Below, one piece after another: positions 13,456-22,023 of a stretch of DNA of 26,046 nucleotides (position 1 is the first letter of the stretch; every line of letters begins with the position of its first letter). Source of the DNA: Gammaproteobacteria bacterium (GTDB lineage Bacteria > Pseudomonadota > Gammaproteobacteria > Enterobacterales > Psychrobiaceae); contig JABSRS010000006.1 of the NCBI GenBank assembly GCA_013214885.1, positions 1-26,046 of the forward strand, in the 5' to 3' direction. Made by a program: the position numbers and the translations under genes. The notes under the pieces were generated by a model, which saw only the letters and a list, made by a program, of their open reading frames with translations, searched no databases and was not told the origin of the DNA.

Positions 13456-14284
13456 GGTAGGTTATGGCGTTAGTAATATCGTCTGATTGACTTAAGCTGG
13501 TGTAAAAGTCCCAAACTTGTTGATAACTTTTACTAAATAAACACAAGGGGAAATTGCTCGCGAGCATGACCCGTTCGACCCCAAACTGCTCAAGCAGAAA
13601 TGTGATAGCAGATGCAACAACGCTATTTTCAACCTGACGATCAACCATTTCCCAGCCAGACGCTTTAATGTAAATATTGTTAGCTGGTGACAATGCTTTG
13701 ATGTTGTGTTGCCAAATCTGATAATCAGCTAGATTAATTGGCGTAAATGCCGCGTGATTTATAATGATTGTGAGGTCGGGAAACTGTTGGGCTATCACCA
13801 ATAATTTCGCCATACCCAGCGTATCAGAGCCATCGAGTTGTGCCTCAAAAATCAAGTCTTGGCTGGTAATATAGGCGAGGTTAGTAATGACTTGGGGCGA
13901 GGATAATAATGCCGATGCCTGTTGATCTAATATATGCCTAACCCCAACTAATGACTTAAATTGAGCTAGTTGATTGAGTTGTTCAATGAATTTGCTGGTA
14001 CTAGCGGTTAGATCGACAGATCCTATCGTTCGAAACGGTTGTTTAACACAGCGCTCTAGCCAAGCCAATTCTTGCCATGGCTGCTCATTATTAAACCCCG
14101 CCTCAATATGAACAAAACCCGCTAATTCAAACTCTGGTGACAAGGTTAAATCGGCGGTCGAAAAATTTCGAGCTATCACGTGCTTATCTGGCCAAAAAGG
14201 AGCGCACTCAGGCTTAAGCCAGCCATATTGCCCTTGGGAGAAATCAAATAAGTGGAGGTGAGGATCTATTATTTTCATTGGCAT
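13427..14284 (-). CDS. Amidohydrolase-2 family hydrolase, probable sugar lactonase
   Basis: The 285-residue TIM-barrel protein belongs to the amidohydrolase-related group (COG3618 type) that includes L-fuconolactonase and L-rhamnono-lactonase. Seen are DPHLHLFD (Asp7-His11), FVHIEAGF, VGVRHIL, TIIINHAAF and the ending RVMLASNFPLCLF, where many metal-dependent relatives have aspartate in place of Asn. A KASGWEM block is also typical. The family opens lactones or hydrolyses 2-pyrone rings. With a dehydrogenase gene 3 bases upstream, the likely job is hydrolysis of the lactone made by that enzyme. MPMKII allows a start at either methionine. No Shine-Dalgarno is visible, so translation probably couples to the upstream gene. 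Confidence 0.82.
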   Translation of the reverse strand: MPMKIIDPHLHLFDFSQGQYGWLKPECAPFWPDKHVIARNFSTADLTLSPEFELAGFVHIEAGFNNEQPWQELAWLERCVKQPFRTIGSVDLTASTSKFIEQLNQLAQFKSLVGVRHILDQQASALLSSPQVITNLAYITSQDLIFEAQLDGSDTLGMAKLLVIAQQFPDLTIIINHAAFTPINLADYQIWQHNIKALSPANNIYIKASGWEMVDRQVENSVVASAITFLLEQFGVERVMLASNFPLCLFSKSYQQVWDFYTSLSQSDDITNAITYQNAAIIYRF

Positions 14285-14287
14285 ATT

Positions 14288-15025
14288 TTACTGTGCTGTA
14301 TAGCCACCATCAATAACTTGAAGACTACCCGTGATAAAGCTGGCCTTATCGCTGACCAAAAAGCTGACTAATTCTGCAACCTCTTCAGCTTTGCCTAAGC
14401 GACCTAACGGTTGTAACGCGGCTTCTTCTTGATGAACTTGTGCCTTGTCAGCACCTGATTGTTGACAGTATTTATCAATTGCTTGGTGATACAGTGGTGT
14501 CTCAATGGTGCCTGGGCACACAGCGTTAGCCCTGATATTAAATTTGGCATAATCAATAGCGGTAGTTTTAGCGATGGACGCTAAAGCATGCTTACTTAAG
14601 TTATAGGCAAATGAATTACCCTTAGCAATTAGTGCTTGATCAGATGCAACAATAACAATGGCCCCGTGCTGTTGTTGTTTCATGATTGGTAGCGATGCTT
14701 TTATCGCGGCAAAGGCACCTTTAACGTTAATCGCAAAGATCCGGTCAAGATCGTCTTCACTGGTATGTTCGATTGAGCCTGAAAAGTGCACTCCCGCATT
14801 ACAGATCAAACAGTCGATTTGTTGCTCGGTAGTAATGATTTGCTCGATAGCTTGGGTTAATTGATTAAAGTTACTGACATCACACTCGATAAATTGCCCT
14901 AGCTTACCGATGGTCAGATCCAAATTATAAACAAGATAATTTTGCGCGATTAAATTTTCGATTATCGCCAAACCAATGCCGTTAGAGCCACCTGTAACTA
15001 TTGCGATTTTTTTCATGAGTGCCAT
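14288..15025 (-). CDS. Short-chain dehydrogenase/reductase, probable sugar dehydrogenase
   Basis: The 245-residue classical short-chain dehydrogenase has the cofactor motif TGGSNGIG (11-18), NAG (76-78), Asn100, Ser128 and the YxxxK pair Tyr141/Lys145. PGTIETPLY and a C-terminal FITGSLQVIDGGY complete the family pattern. An Asp at the end of the second strand (NLDL, residue 36) favours NAD over NADP. From its place in front of a lactonase gene it probably oxidises an aldose to the lactone, as L-fucose dehydrogenases do; the sugar is not determinable here. The ATG at 15025 (MALMKK) has no good Shine-Dalgarno, and a second ATG lies at 15016. A large palindrome begins 11 bases upstream. Confidence 0.9.
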   Translation of the reverse strand: MALMKKIAIVTGGSNGIGLAIIENLIAQNYLVYNLDLTIGKLGQFIECDVSNFNQLTQAIEQIITTEQQIDCLICNAGVHFSGSIEHTSEDDLDRIFAINVKGAFAAIKASLPIMKQQQHGAIVIVASDQALIAKGNSFAYNLSKHALASIAKTTAIDYAKFNIRANAVCPGTIETPLYHQAIDKYCQQSGADKAQVHQEEAALQPLGRLGKAEEVAELVSFLVSDKASFITGSLQVIDGGYTAQ

Positions 15026-15035
15026 CTGCTTTGAA

Positions 15036-15075
15036 TTAAGATTAAATTAATATAGCTATCTTAACTTAATCTTAA
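15036..15075. promoter_or_regulatory. 40-bp near-perfect palindrome upstream of the dehydrogenase operon
   Basis: The 20-base arms (15036-15055 and 15056-15075) match at 18 of 20 positions about a centre at 15055.5. The outer ten bases are TTAAGATTAA and TTAATCTTAA, and the centre is ATAGCTAT. Each arm holds two TTAAGAT-like boxes offset by 11 bases, about one helix turn. It lies 11 bases before the start codon at 15025. A multi-site operator is more likely than a terminator because there is no T-run and the stem is AT-rich. Confidence 0.6.
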
Positions 15076-15163
15076 ACAGTTTTGTTAGCGCTCGAGGTTT
15101 GTTTAAAGGTGTTTATTCAAAAAATGGTACCAAAGGGGTATAGCCACGGCAAGAGCATTATAA

Positions 15164-15829
15164 ATATCGCATGCCATCATCCATACATATTACGAAAAAT
15201 CACTAGCGCAACAAAGTTTGATCACTCGGGCAACTGTTGAATATACCTCTGATAATGTACACCTTAGTATCAGTTTGTTTAACAATGACTTTGATCATTT
15301 ACAGGGTAATTGCTTGGGCGAAACTGACTGTGATAACAGCTCAATTAATGTCGGTGAGGCTAATGTTAAAGGTGCTGAAATTAAGCTAAGTACGGTGTGG
15401 CAGGTTAGCAATTTTGAGCTGCCAATAGAATTGGCTTTCACCCACAATGATGGCCAATACCAACGGGATTTTAATCGCTCGAGTGGTGGCTGGCAAATAA
15501 ATCGGGGTGACCTTTTACCATACATTCCGGATAATCACTTGTATTTTAAAATTGGATTAAGGGCGCGAAACTGGAAAGTCAGTGCTCAAGCCACCTATCG
15601 AGGTGTTGCACGGACCAGTCCTGGCGCCAATTTTAATCAGGCTAATGCGATCTTAGACGATGTCGCCCTGTTAAACATCCAAGCAAGTTATGCTGTTTCA
15701 AACGCTGGGCTGATCACGCTGGCTATTAACAATGTTACTGACGAGGTCTATGCCCAATCATCATTTCAAGCAGGGCTGCTAGCTGGCAATGAGCGCACGG
15801 TATCTTTACGTTATAAATATCGATTCTAA
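15164..15829 (+). pseudogene. C-terminal remnant of a TonB-dependent receptor
   Basis: About 221 codons are open from just after a stop at 15161 to TAA at 15829, with no ATG near the beginning. The sequence is the last part of a TonB-dependent outer-membrane receptor barrel: alternating strands (VEYTSDNVHLSISLFNNDF, LQGNCLGETDCDNSS, NVKGAEIKLSTVWQ), then LITLAINNVTDEVYA and the final VSLRYKYRF with terminal Phe. The plug domain, TonB box, signal peptide and most of the barrel (normally 600 residues or more) are absent from all frames upstream. The reading frame is intact to its end, suggesting a fairly recent deletion. It probably once imported the carbohydrate processed by the adjacent enzymes. 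Confidence 0.75.
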
Positions 15830-16175
15830 ATAAGAATCATTCAAACGCAATGGCTAAAAAACGACCGCGTTTGTGCGTTTTTTTGCCAAATAAGTTACAA
15901 AACTGTTTTGAATCACTAAAGTCGTAGCAGAAATAGTTAATTTGCAGTTCAGTAAATGGCAACTTAGTGATAGAATTTGGCACCAGTTAGAGTGGCTGAT
16001 TTTATAGGTGCCTAAAAATATCAATGGAATGGTCATTCTAAAAATTTGAGCGCTGTTTGTATTAAGATAAATTTTAACTGTTTTTTGGTTGAAATCGTTT
16101 TAGTACGTGAAAAATAGCAAGCAACAGTCGAGCCTAACGGCTAATTCCCTTTTCCGCTAACCAGTGCAAGTGAAT
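15830..16175. other. Intergenic region carrying the nqr promoter
   Basis: The 346 bases hold the hairpin at 15851-15888 and otherwise no coding sequence I can support. A weak promoter candidate is TTGAGC (16046-16051) with TAAATT 16 bases downstream (16068-16073). A short inverted repeat, AGCC-TAAC-GGCT, lies at about 16130-16141. No convincing operator for a known regulator was found. Confidence 0.4.
15851..15888. terminator. Bidirectional hairpin after the receptor remnant
   Basis: TGGCTAAAAAACG (15851-15863) and CGTTTTTTTGCCA (15876-15888) pair with one mismatch. The A- and T-rich arms make it work as a terminator in either direction. Confidence 0.6.
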
Positions 16176-17519
16176 ATGATTACAATAAAAAAAGGTCTGG
16201 ACCTGCCTATCGCAGGAGCACCCCAGCAAGTAATCCATGATGGTCCGTCCATCAAACAGGTCGCTACCTTAGGTGAAGAGTTCTTTGGCATGCGCCCTAC
16301 GATGAAAGTTCGTATCGGTGACACGGTCAAAAAAGGTCAGGTAATTTTCGAAGATAAGAAAAATCCTGGCGTTTTATATACTGCTTCAGCTAGTGGTGCC
16401 GTATCCCAAATTAACCGTGGCGCAAAAAGAGTATTTTTGTCTATTGTTATTGATGTAAAGGGTTCTGAACAAGAAACCTTCGCTAGCTACCCAGCAACTG
16501 AACTGGCTCTATTAGAGCGTAGTAAAGTCGTTGAAAATCTAGTGAAATCAGGACAATGGACAGCTTTACGAACGCGTCCTTTCTCTAAAGTACCTGCGAT
16601 TGATACTACTCCTTCGGCAATATTTGTCTCGGTAATGGATACTAATCCATTAGCTGGCGATCCGATGGTTATTATCGATGAAAACCCACAAGATTTTATT
16701 AATGGTTTAACGATTTTATCGCGTTTAACCACTGGTAAAGTATTTGTTGGTAAAAAAGCTGGAACAGATGTCCCGACAACTAGTGTTAGCTCAGTTGAGC
16801 AGCATGAGTTTGCTGGAGTACACCCTGCTGGCCTTGTTGGTACCCATATTCACAACTTACATCCAGTAAGTGCCAAGCGCACTGTATGGACACTAGGTTA
16901 TCAAGATGTGATTGCGTTCGGTAAATTATTCACCACCGGTGAAATTTACAATGACCGTATTATTGCATTAGCCGGTCCTGGTGTGGTTAAACCGCGCTTG
17001 GTTCGTACTAAGCTTGGTGCTAGCACTATTGAATTAACTAAGGGCGAGCTAATTACTAGCGAGACTCGAGTTATTTCAGGCTCAGTACTGCAAGGTACTA
17101 CGGCGAGCGGTGAAGTTGCCTATATTGGTCGTTATGCCAATCAAGTCAGCGTACTTAGTGAAGACCGTGAAAAAGCGCTTTTCGGTTGGATGAAAGCTGG
17201 ACGAGACGTTGTTTCTGTAACACGTTCATACATTTCTCATTTAACCCCAAAACGTTTGCTTAATCTTACAACAACCACTAACGGTAGTGACCGTGCCATG
17301 GTGCCAATTGGCAGCTATGAGCGTGTAATGCCATTAGATTTGTTACCAACAATGTTACTGCGCGATTTATGTGCTGGTGATTTAGATGGTGCACAAACCT
17401 TGGGTTGTTTAGAGCTAGATGAAGAAGATTTAGCACTATGTACCTTCGTCTGTCCGGGTAAGTATGACTTCGGTCAAATCCTGCGTGACAGTCTGACGAC
17501 TATTGAGAAGGAAGGTTAA
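16176..17519 (+). CDS. nqrA: Na+-translocating NADH:quinone reductase subunit A
   Basis: The 447-residue protein begins [20 protein letters not shown] and continues with the conserved [28 protein letters not shown] region, which resembles a biotinyl/barrel-sandwich domain. Downstream blocks [26 protein letters not shown] and [15 protein letters not shown] are typical of NqrA, as is the ending [12 protein letters not shown]. NqrA is the peripheral cytoplasmic subunit without cofactor and is implicated in quinone interaction. In-frame GTG codons at 16164 and 16170 are possible starts, but the ATG at 16176 matches the family N-terminus. It heads an eight-gene operon. nqrB starts 4 bases after its stop. 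Confidence 0.97.
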   Translation: MITIKKGLDLPIAGAPQQVIHDGPSIKQVATLGEEFFGMRPTMKVRIGDTVKKGQVIFEDKKNPGVLYTASASGAVSQINRGAKRVFLSIVIDVKGSEQETFASYPATELALLERSKVVENLVKSGQWTALRTRPFSKVPAIDTTPSAIFVSVMDTNPLAGDPMVIIDENPQDFINGLTILSRLTTGKVFVGKKAGTDVPTTSVSSVEQHEFAGVHPAGLVGTHIHNLHPVSAKRTVWTLGYQDVIAFGKLFTTGEIYNDRIIALAGPGVVKPRLVRTKLGASTIELTKGELITSETRVISGSVLQGTTASGEVAYIGRYANQVSVLSEDREKALFGWMKAGRDVVSVTRSYISHLTPKRLLNLTTTTNGSDRAMVPIGSYERVMPLDLLPTMLLRDLCAGDLDGAQTLGCLELDEEDLALCTFVCPGKYDFGQILRDSLTTIEKEG

Positions 17520-17523
17520 GCAG

Positions 17524-18732
17524 ATGGGCTTAAAAAATTATCTCGAGAGTATCGAGCCGAATTTTGAGAAAGGCGGTAAGTACGAAAAATGGTATGCGCT
17601 TTACGAAGCAGCAGCGACCATTTTTTATACCACTGGTTTTGTCAACAAAGGTAAAACCCACGTTCGTGATGGTATTGAATTAAAACGAATCATGATCATG
17701 GTATGGCTTGCTGTATTCCCTGCAATGTTCTGGGGCATGTACAACATCGGTCTGCAAGCTAACGAAGCTGTAATTGCTGGTATGGCACTTGGTGAAGGTT
17801 GGCAAGAAAGTTTGTTTACCCTACTTGGTGGTGTATTAGGCGCTGACGCTGGTTGTGGCACCTTAATGCTTTATGGAGCAATGTTCTTCCTACCGATCTA
17901 CGCCACGGCATTTATCGTTGGTGGTTTCTGGGAAGTACTGTTTGCGATGGTGCGTGGTCATGAAATTAACGAAGGTTTCTTCGTTACTTCAATCCTGTTT
18001 GCACTTATCCTGCCGGCAACAATTCCATTATGGCAAGTGGCTATCGGTATTTCGTTTGGCGTAGTAATCGCTAAAGAAGTATTTGGTGGTACTGGTAAGA
18101 ACTTCCTAAACCCAGCATTAGCGGGTCGTGCGTTCTTATTCTTTGCTTACGCACCTGATATCTCTGGTGATGCTGTTTGGACTGCAATCGATGGTTTCTC
18201 TGGCGCAACGGCTCTTAGCCTAGTCGCTAACGAAGGCATGAGTGCACTTGAAGGTACCATGACTTGGATGGACGCTTTCTTAGGTAAAATGCAAGGTTCT
18301 ATGGGTGAAGTATCGACCTTAGCAATCTTAATTGGTGGCGCATTTATTGTGTACCAACGCATTGCATCGTGGCGTATTATCTTGGGTGTATTCTTTGGTA
18401 TGCTCGCAACAAGCTTATTGTTTAATGCGATTGCAACTGAAACTTCTACTCCAATGATGCACATGGATTGGACCTGGCATTTAGTCACCGGTGGTTTTGC
18501 CTTCGGTATGATCTTTATGGCAACTGACCCAGTATCAGCATCGTTTACCAACCAAGGTCGTTGGGCATTTGGCGTGTTAATTGGCGCGATGGTCGTAATG
18601 ATCCGTGTTGTTAACCCAGCATTCCCTGAAGGGATGATGCTAGCAATCTTGTTTGCTAACTTATTTGCACCGTTATTTGATTACTTCGTTGTTCAATCAA
18701 ATATCAAGCGGAGGGCTGCTCGTCATGGGTAA
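17524..18732 (+). CDS. nqrB: Na+-translocating NADH:quinone reductase subunit B
   Basis: The 402-residue integral membrane subunit has about ten helices. It carries the covalent FMN site SGAT with Thr229 (GFSGATALS), the conserved stretch [21 protein letters not shown], and the [20 protein letters not shown] helix that relates to inhibitor and quinone binding in Vibrio. NqrB also holds riboflavin and lines the Na+ path in the family. The FMN is attached by the ApbE enzyme encoded downstream. The ATG at 17524 follows GGAAGG at about 17510. Its final 8 bases overlap nqrC. A longer reading frame reaching back into nqrA is not needed, since the MGLKNYLE start fits the family. Confidence 0.97.
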   Translation: MGLKNYLESIEPNFEKGGKYEKWYALYEAAATIFYTTGFVNKGKTHVRDGIELKRIMIMVWLAVFPAMFWGMYNIGLQANEAVIAGMALGEGWQESLFTLLGGVLGADAGCGTLMLYGAMFFLPIYATAFIVGGFWEVLFAMVRGHEINEGFFVTSILFALILPATIPLWQVAIGISFGVVIAKEVFGGTGKNFLNPALAGRAFLFFAYAPDISGDAVWTAIDGFSGATALSLVANEGMSALEGTMTWMDAFLGKMQGSMGEVSTLAILIGGAFIVYQRIASWRIILGVFFGMLATSLLFNAIATETSTPMMHMDWTWHLVTGGFAFGMIFMATDPVSASFTNQGRWAFGVLIGAMVVMIRVVNPAFPEGMMLAILFANLFAPLFDYFVVQSNIKRRAARHG

Positions 18733-19495
18733 TAAAGACTCTTTTGGCAGAACATTAATCTTTGTATTAATTACCTGTCTAGTTTGTTCTGTGATTGTTG
18801 CTGGCGCTGCAGTTGGTCTTAGACCGATGCAACTTGAGAACAAAGCACTGGATAAGCAAACTAGAATATTAGAAGCATCTGGTCTGCTTGAATCTTCGAT
18901 GACTAAAGTTGAGATTGTTGCTACTTATACTAAATACGTTGAAGCTAAGTTACTCGACTTTACTACTGGTGATTTCGTTGAGGGTAATCCTGAAACTTTC
19001 GATCAACGCATCTATGCATTAAATAAAGCTAACAGCATTACTCCAAGTGACGACGTTGCTAAGATTAACCGACGTTCTAACCGCACTATCGTTTATCTGG
19101 TTAAAGATGACTCGGGCAAGACTGACACGGTTATCCTAGAAGTGCGCGGAAGTGGCTTATGGTCAATGATGTATGCATTCGTCGGCTTAGAAACTGACCT
19201 TAACACTGTTAAAAGTGTTATTTACTATGATCAGGGTGAAACTCCGGGTCTTGGTGGTGAAGTTGAAAATCCTAAGTGGAAAAAACAATGGGCTGGTAAG
19301 CAGCTATTTAATAGCAATGGTGACATCGCAATTAAAATTGTTAAAGGTGGCGCTAAAGCTGGCGACATCCACGGTATCGATGCACTTTCTGGCGCAACCC
19401 TAACCGGTAAAGGCGTAGAGAATACCTTTAAGTTCTGGCTTGGTGAAGAAGGCTTCGGTCCTTTCATCGCTAAGTATAAAAATGGAGGTCTATAA
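18725..19495 (+). CDS. nqrC: Na+-translocating NADH:quinone reductase subunit C
   Basis: The 256-residue protein has one N-terminal membrane helix (about 10-32) and a periplasmic FMN domain. The flavin-accepting residue is Thr225 in [13 protein letters not shown], the same motif and position as in Vibrio Nqr[20 protein letters not shown] is another conserved FMN-domain element. FMN is linked through a phosphoester by ApbE. The start ATG at 18725 overlaps the nqrB stop by 8 bases and has GGAGG about 10 bases upstream, inside nqrB, so expression is coupled. A much longer in-frame extension into nqrB exists but would only shadow that gene. Confidence 0.97.
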   Translation: MGNKDSFGRTLIFVLITCLVCSVIVAGAAVGLRPMQLENKALDKQTRILEASGLLESSMTKVEIVATYTKYVEAKLLDFTTGDFVEGNPETFDQRIYALNKANSITPSDDVAKINRRSNRTIVYLVKDDSGKTDTVILEVRGSGLWSMMYAFVGLETDLNTVKSVIYYDQGETPGLGGEVENPKWKKQWAGKQLFNSNGDIAIKIVKGGAKAGDIHGIDALSGATLTGKGVENTFKFWLGEEGFGPFIAKYKNGGL

Positions 19496-19497
19496 TT

Positions 19498-20127
19498 ATG
19501 GCTGACACTAAAGAAATGAAGAAGGTACTGTTTGGACCAATTTTGGATAATAATCCAATAGGTCTGCAGGTCCTTGGTATTTGTTCTGCGTTAGCAGTGA
19601 CAGGTTCAATGCAAAAAGCGTTGATCATGACCATTGCTGTAACACTAGTTACCGCCTTTTCAAGCTTGTTCATCTCAATGATCCGTAACCAAATACCTAA
19701 TGCGGTCCGAATCATTGTTCAAATGGCAATTATTGCATCATTGGTAATCTTGGTTGATCAATGTTTGAAAGCATTTGCTTATCAGATGTCTAAAGAGCTT
19801 TCGGTATTTGTTGGTTTAATTATTACCAACTGTATCGTGATGGGTCGTGCCGAAGCATACGCGATGAAAGAGCCACCATTAATGAGTTTCCTTGACGGTA
19901 TCGGTAACGGTATTGGTTATGGCGCAATGTTAATGGCAGTTGCTTTTTTCCGCGAACTACTGAGTAAAGGTTCGTTATTTGATGTTCAAATAATGCCACT
20001 ACTTCGTGATGGCGGTTGGTATCAGGCGAATGGTTTGTTAGTACTACCATTTAGTTCATTCTTCGTGATTGGTTTGATTATCTGGGCTATTCGCCAGTAC
20101 AAGCCTGAACAGGTTGAGAAGGACTAG
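19498..20127 (+). CDS. nqrD: Na+-translocating NADH:quinone reductase subunit D
   Basis: The 209-residue membrane protein has about six helices. Cys29 ([11 protein letters not shown]) and Cys112 ([11 protein letters not shown]) are present at the exact positions known to bind the intramembrane iron-sulfur centre shared with NqrE. The conserved [17 protein letters not shown] segment and FFRELL follow. The subunit relays electrons across the membrane between NqrF and NqrC. GGAGG lies about 8 bases upstream of the ATG, within the last codons of nqrC, with only 2 bases between the genes. Confidence 0.97.
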   Translation: MADTKEMKKVLFGPILDNNPIGLQVLGICSALAVTGSMQKALIMTIAVTLVTAFSSLFISMIRNQIPNAVRIIVQMAIIASLVILVDQCLKAFAYQMSKELSVFVGLIITNCIVMGRAEAYAMKEPPLMSFLDGIGNGIGYGAMLMAVAFFRELLSKGSLFDVQIMPLLRDGGWYQANGLLVLPFSSFFVIGLIIWAIRQYKPEQVEKD

Positions 20128-20135
20128 GGATCATT

Positions 20136-20732
20136 ATGGAACATTATATAAGTTTATTTATTAAAGTCGTTTTCGTAGAAAACATGGCTTTAAGCTTTTT
20201 CCTTGGTATGTGTACATTCCTTGCGGTCTCTAAAAAGATCAGCACAGCGATTGGACTTGGTGTTGCAGTAACTTTCGTATTAGCGATTGCTGTACCTGCT
20301 AACCAAGTGATTTACCATGCGGTTCTAGCGCCTAACGCGTTAGGCGAAGGTATTGACCTGAGCTTTCTAAGTTTCATCACTTACATCGGTGTGATTGCAG
20401 CACTAGTGCAAGTGGTTGAAATGATTTTAGACAAGTACATGCCAGTTCTTTATAACGCATTGGGAATTTTCCTACCGCTTATCACAGTAAACTGTGCGAT
20501 TTTTGGTGGCGTAGCATTCATGGTGCAACGTAACTATAACTTCGGCGAGTCTGTGGTCTTTGGTATCGGTTCTGGTGTTGGTTGGACCTTGGCTATTGTA
20601 TTAATGGCTGCTGTTCGCGAAAAACTAAAATATGCAGATATTCCAGACGGTCTTAAAGGTTTAGGTATTACCTTTATCACTGCGGGTCTAATGGCGTTGG
20701 GTTTCCAGTCATTCGGCGGTATCTCATTATAA
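20136..20732 (+). CDS. nqrE: Na+-translocating NADH:quinone reductase subunit E
   Basis: The 198-residue membrane protein is homologous to NqrD but with inverted topology in the complex. Its iron ligands are Cys26 ([12 protein letters not shown]) and Cys120 ([11 protein letters not shown]). The motif [15 protein letters not shown] and the ending [21 protein letters not shown] are diagnostic. AGGGA precedes the ATG by about 7 bases. It follows nqrD by 8 bases and, unlike the other junctions in this operon, is separated from nqrF by a 58-base gap holding a strong stem-loop. Confidence 0.97.
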   Translation: MEHYISLFIKVVFVENMALSFFLGMCTFLAVSKKISTAIGLGVAVTFVLAIAVPANQVIYHAVLAPNALGEGIDLSFLSFITYIGVIAALVQVVEMILDKYMPVLYNALGIFLPLITVNCAIFGGVAFMVQRNYNFGESVVFGIGSGVGWTLAIVLMAAVREKLKYADIPDGLKGLGITFITAGLMALGFQSFGGISL

Positions 20733-20739
20733 TTAGTTC

Positions 20740-20771
20740 GGTCAATGGGCAGCCTCGGCTGCTCGTTAACC
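20740..20771 (+). promoter_or_regulatory. Stem-loop between nqrE and nqrF
   Basis: Bases 20740-20754 pair with 20757-20771 over 15 positions with a single mismatch and two wobbles. The core is GCAGCC-TC-GGCTGC. No T-run follows, so it is not a standard terminator. It sits 8 bases after the nqrE stop and 19 bases before the nqrF ATG, where it could mark an RNA-processing end or tune relative expression. Confidence 0.7.
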
Positions 20772-20790
20772 AAATTTAAAGGAAAAGTTT

Positions 20791-22017
20791 ATGCAAGAGA
20801 TTATTCTTGGCGTAACAATGTTCACTACGATTGTAATGGCCTTAGTATTAGTGATTTTATTTGCTAAATCTAAGTTGATTTCAGACGGTGACGTTACCAT
20901 ATCTATTAACGACGACCTTGCTAAAGGGGTTGTTACTAAGCCTGGCGATAAGCTACTGGGTACGCTAGCGGCAAAAGGGATTTTCATTCCTTCAGCTTGT
21001 GGCGGCGGCGGTACTTGTGGTCAGTGTAAAGTTCATGTTAAGTCTGGCGGTGGTGAATTACTACCAACAGAAGAAGGCCATATTAATAAAAAGCAAGCCC
21101 GTGAAGGCGAGCGCTTGGCATGTCAGGTTGCTGTTAAGCAAGACATGGTAATTGAACTTGAAGATGAGATCTTTGGGGTTCAGAAGTGGGAATGTACCGT
21201 TCGCTCTAATGACAACAAAGCAACGTTCATTAAAGAGTTAGTGCTTAATATTCCAGATGGCGAATCAGTACCGTTTAAAGCCGGTGGTTATATTCAAATT
21301 GAAGCGCCAGCGCATCATATTAAATATAAAGATTTTGATATCCCTGCGGAATATCGTGCTGACTGGGAACGTTTCAAGTTCTTTGAAGTTGAATCTAAAG
21401 TTGATGATGAAACACTACGTGCATACTCAATGGCGAACTATCCTGAAGAGGCTGGTATCATCATGCTTAACGTACGTATTGCGACTCCACCACCAAACAA
21501 CTTGTCTTTACCTGCGGGTAAAATGTCATCGTACATTTGGAGCCTTAAAGAAGGTGACAAAGTGACGATTTCTGGTCCATTTGGTGAGTTCTTTGCTAAA
21601 GAAACTGAGAACGAAATGGTATTCGTTGGTGGTGGTGCTGGTATGGCTCCATTGCGCTCGCATATCTTCGATCAGCTTAAGCGTCTTAAAGCGACTCGCA
21701 AAATCAGTTACTGGTATGGTTCTCGTTCAATGCGTGAAATGTTCTATCAAGAAGACTTTGATGCGCTTGCCGCAGAAAATGAAAACTTTGATTGGCACAT
21801 TGCATTGTCAGATCCTCAACCAGAAGATAACTGGACTGGTATGACAGGGTTTATCCACAATGTATTGTACGAGAACTACCTAAAAGATCATGAAGCTCCA
21901 GAAGATTGTGAGTATTACATGTGTGGTCCACCGATGATGACATCGGCAGTGATCAACATGTTGAAAGATCTTGGTGTTGAAGACGAAAATATCTTGCTTG
22001 ATGACTTCGGTGGTTAA
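20791..22017 (+). CDS. nqrF: Na+-translocating NADH:quinone reductase subunit F
   Basis: The 408-residue entry subunit oxidises NADH. An N-terminal membrane helix (about 4-25) is followed by a plant-type ferredoxin domain with the 2Fe-2S ligands Cys70, Cys76, Cys79 ([13 protein letters not shown]) and Cys111 (LACQVAV). A ferredoxin-NADP reductase-like part follows, with the FAD motif RAYSMANYP, the [18 protein letters not shown]-binding segment and the C-terminal CGPPMM and LLDDFGG. Length and order match Vibrio NqrF. The ATG at 20791 is preceded by AAAGGA at a good distance. Confidence 0.98.
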   Translation: MQEIILGVTMFTTIVMALVLVILFAKSKLISDGDVTISINDDLAKGVVTKPGDKLLGTLAAKGIFIPSACGGGGTCGQCKVHVKSGGGELLPTEEGHINKKQAREGERLACQVAVKQDMVIELEDEIFGVQKWECTVRSNDNKATFIKELVLNIPDGESVPFKAGGYIQIEAPAHHIKYKDFDIPAEYRADWERFKFFEVESKVDDETLRAYSMANYPEEAGIIMLNVRIATPPPNNLSLPAGKMSSYIWSLKEGDKVTISGPFGEFFAKETENEMVFVGGGAGMAPLRSHIFDQLKRLKATRKISYWYGSRSMREMFYQEDFDALAAENENFDWHIALSDPQPEDNWTGMTGFIHNVLYENYLKDHEAPEDCEYYMCGPPMMTSAVINMLKDLGVEDENILLDDFGG

Positions 22018-22023
22018 CCCCTG

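Noticed and set aside
15124..15240. Short open frame beginning ATGGTACCAAAG upstream of the receptor remnant
   Set aside because: It is in a different frame from the receptor, has no similarity I recognise to plug or barrel sequence, no ribosome site, and overlaps the real remnant.
18653..18724. N-terminal extension of NqrC reaching back into nqrB
   Set aside because: The extension simply reads nqrB in another frame. The family N-terminus and GGAGG fit the ATG at 18725.
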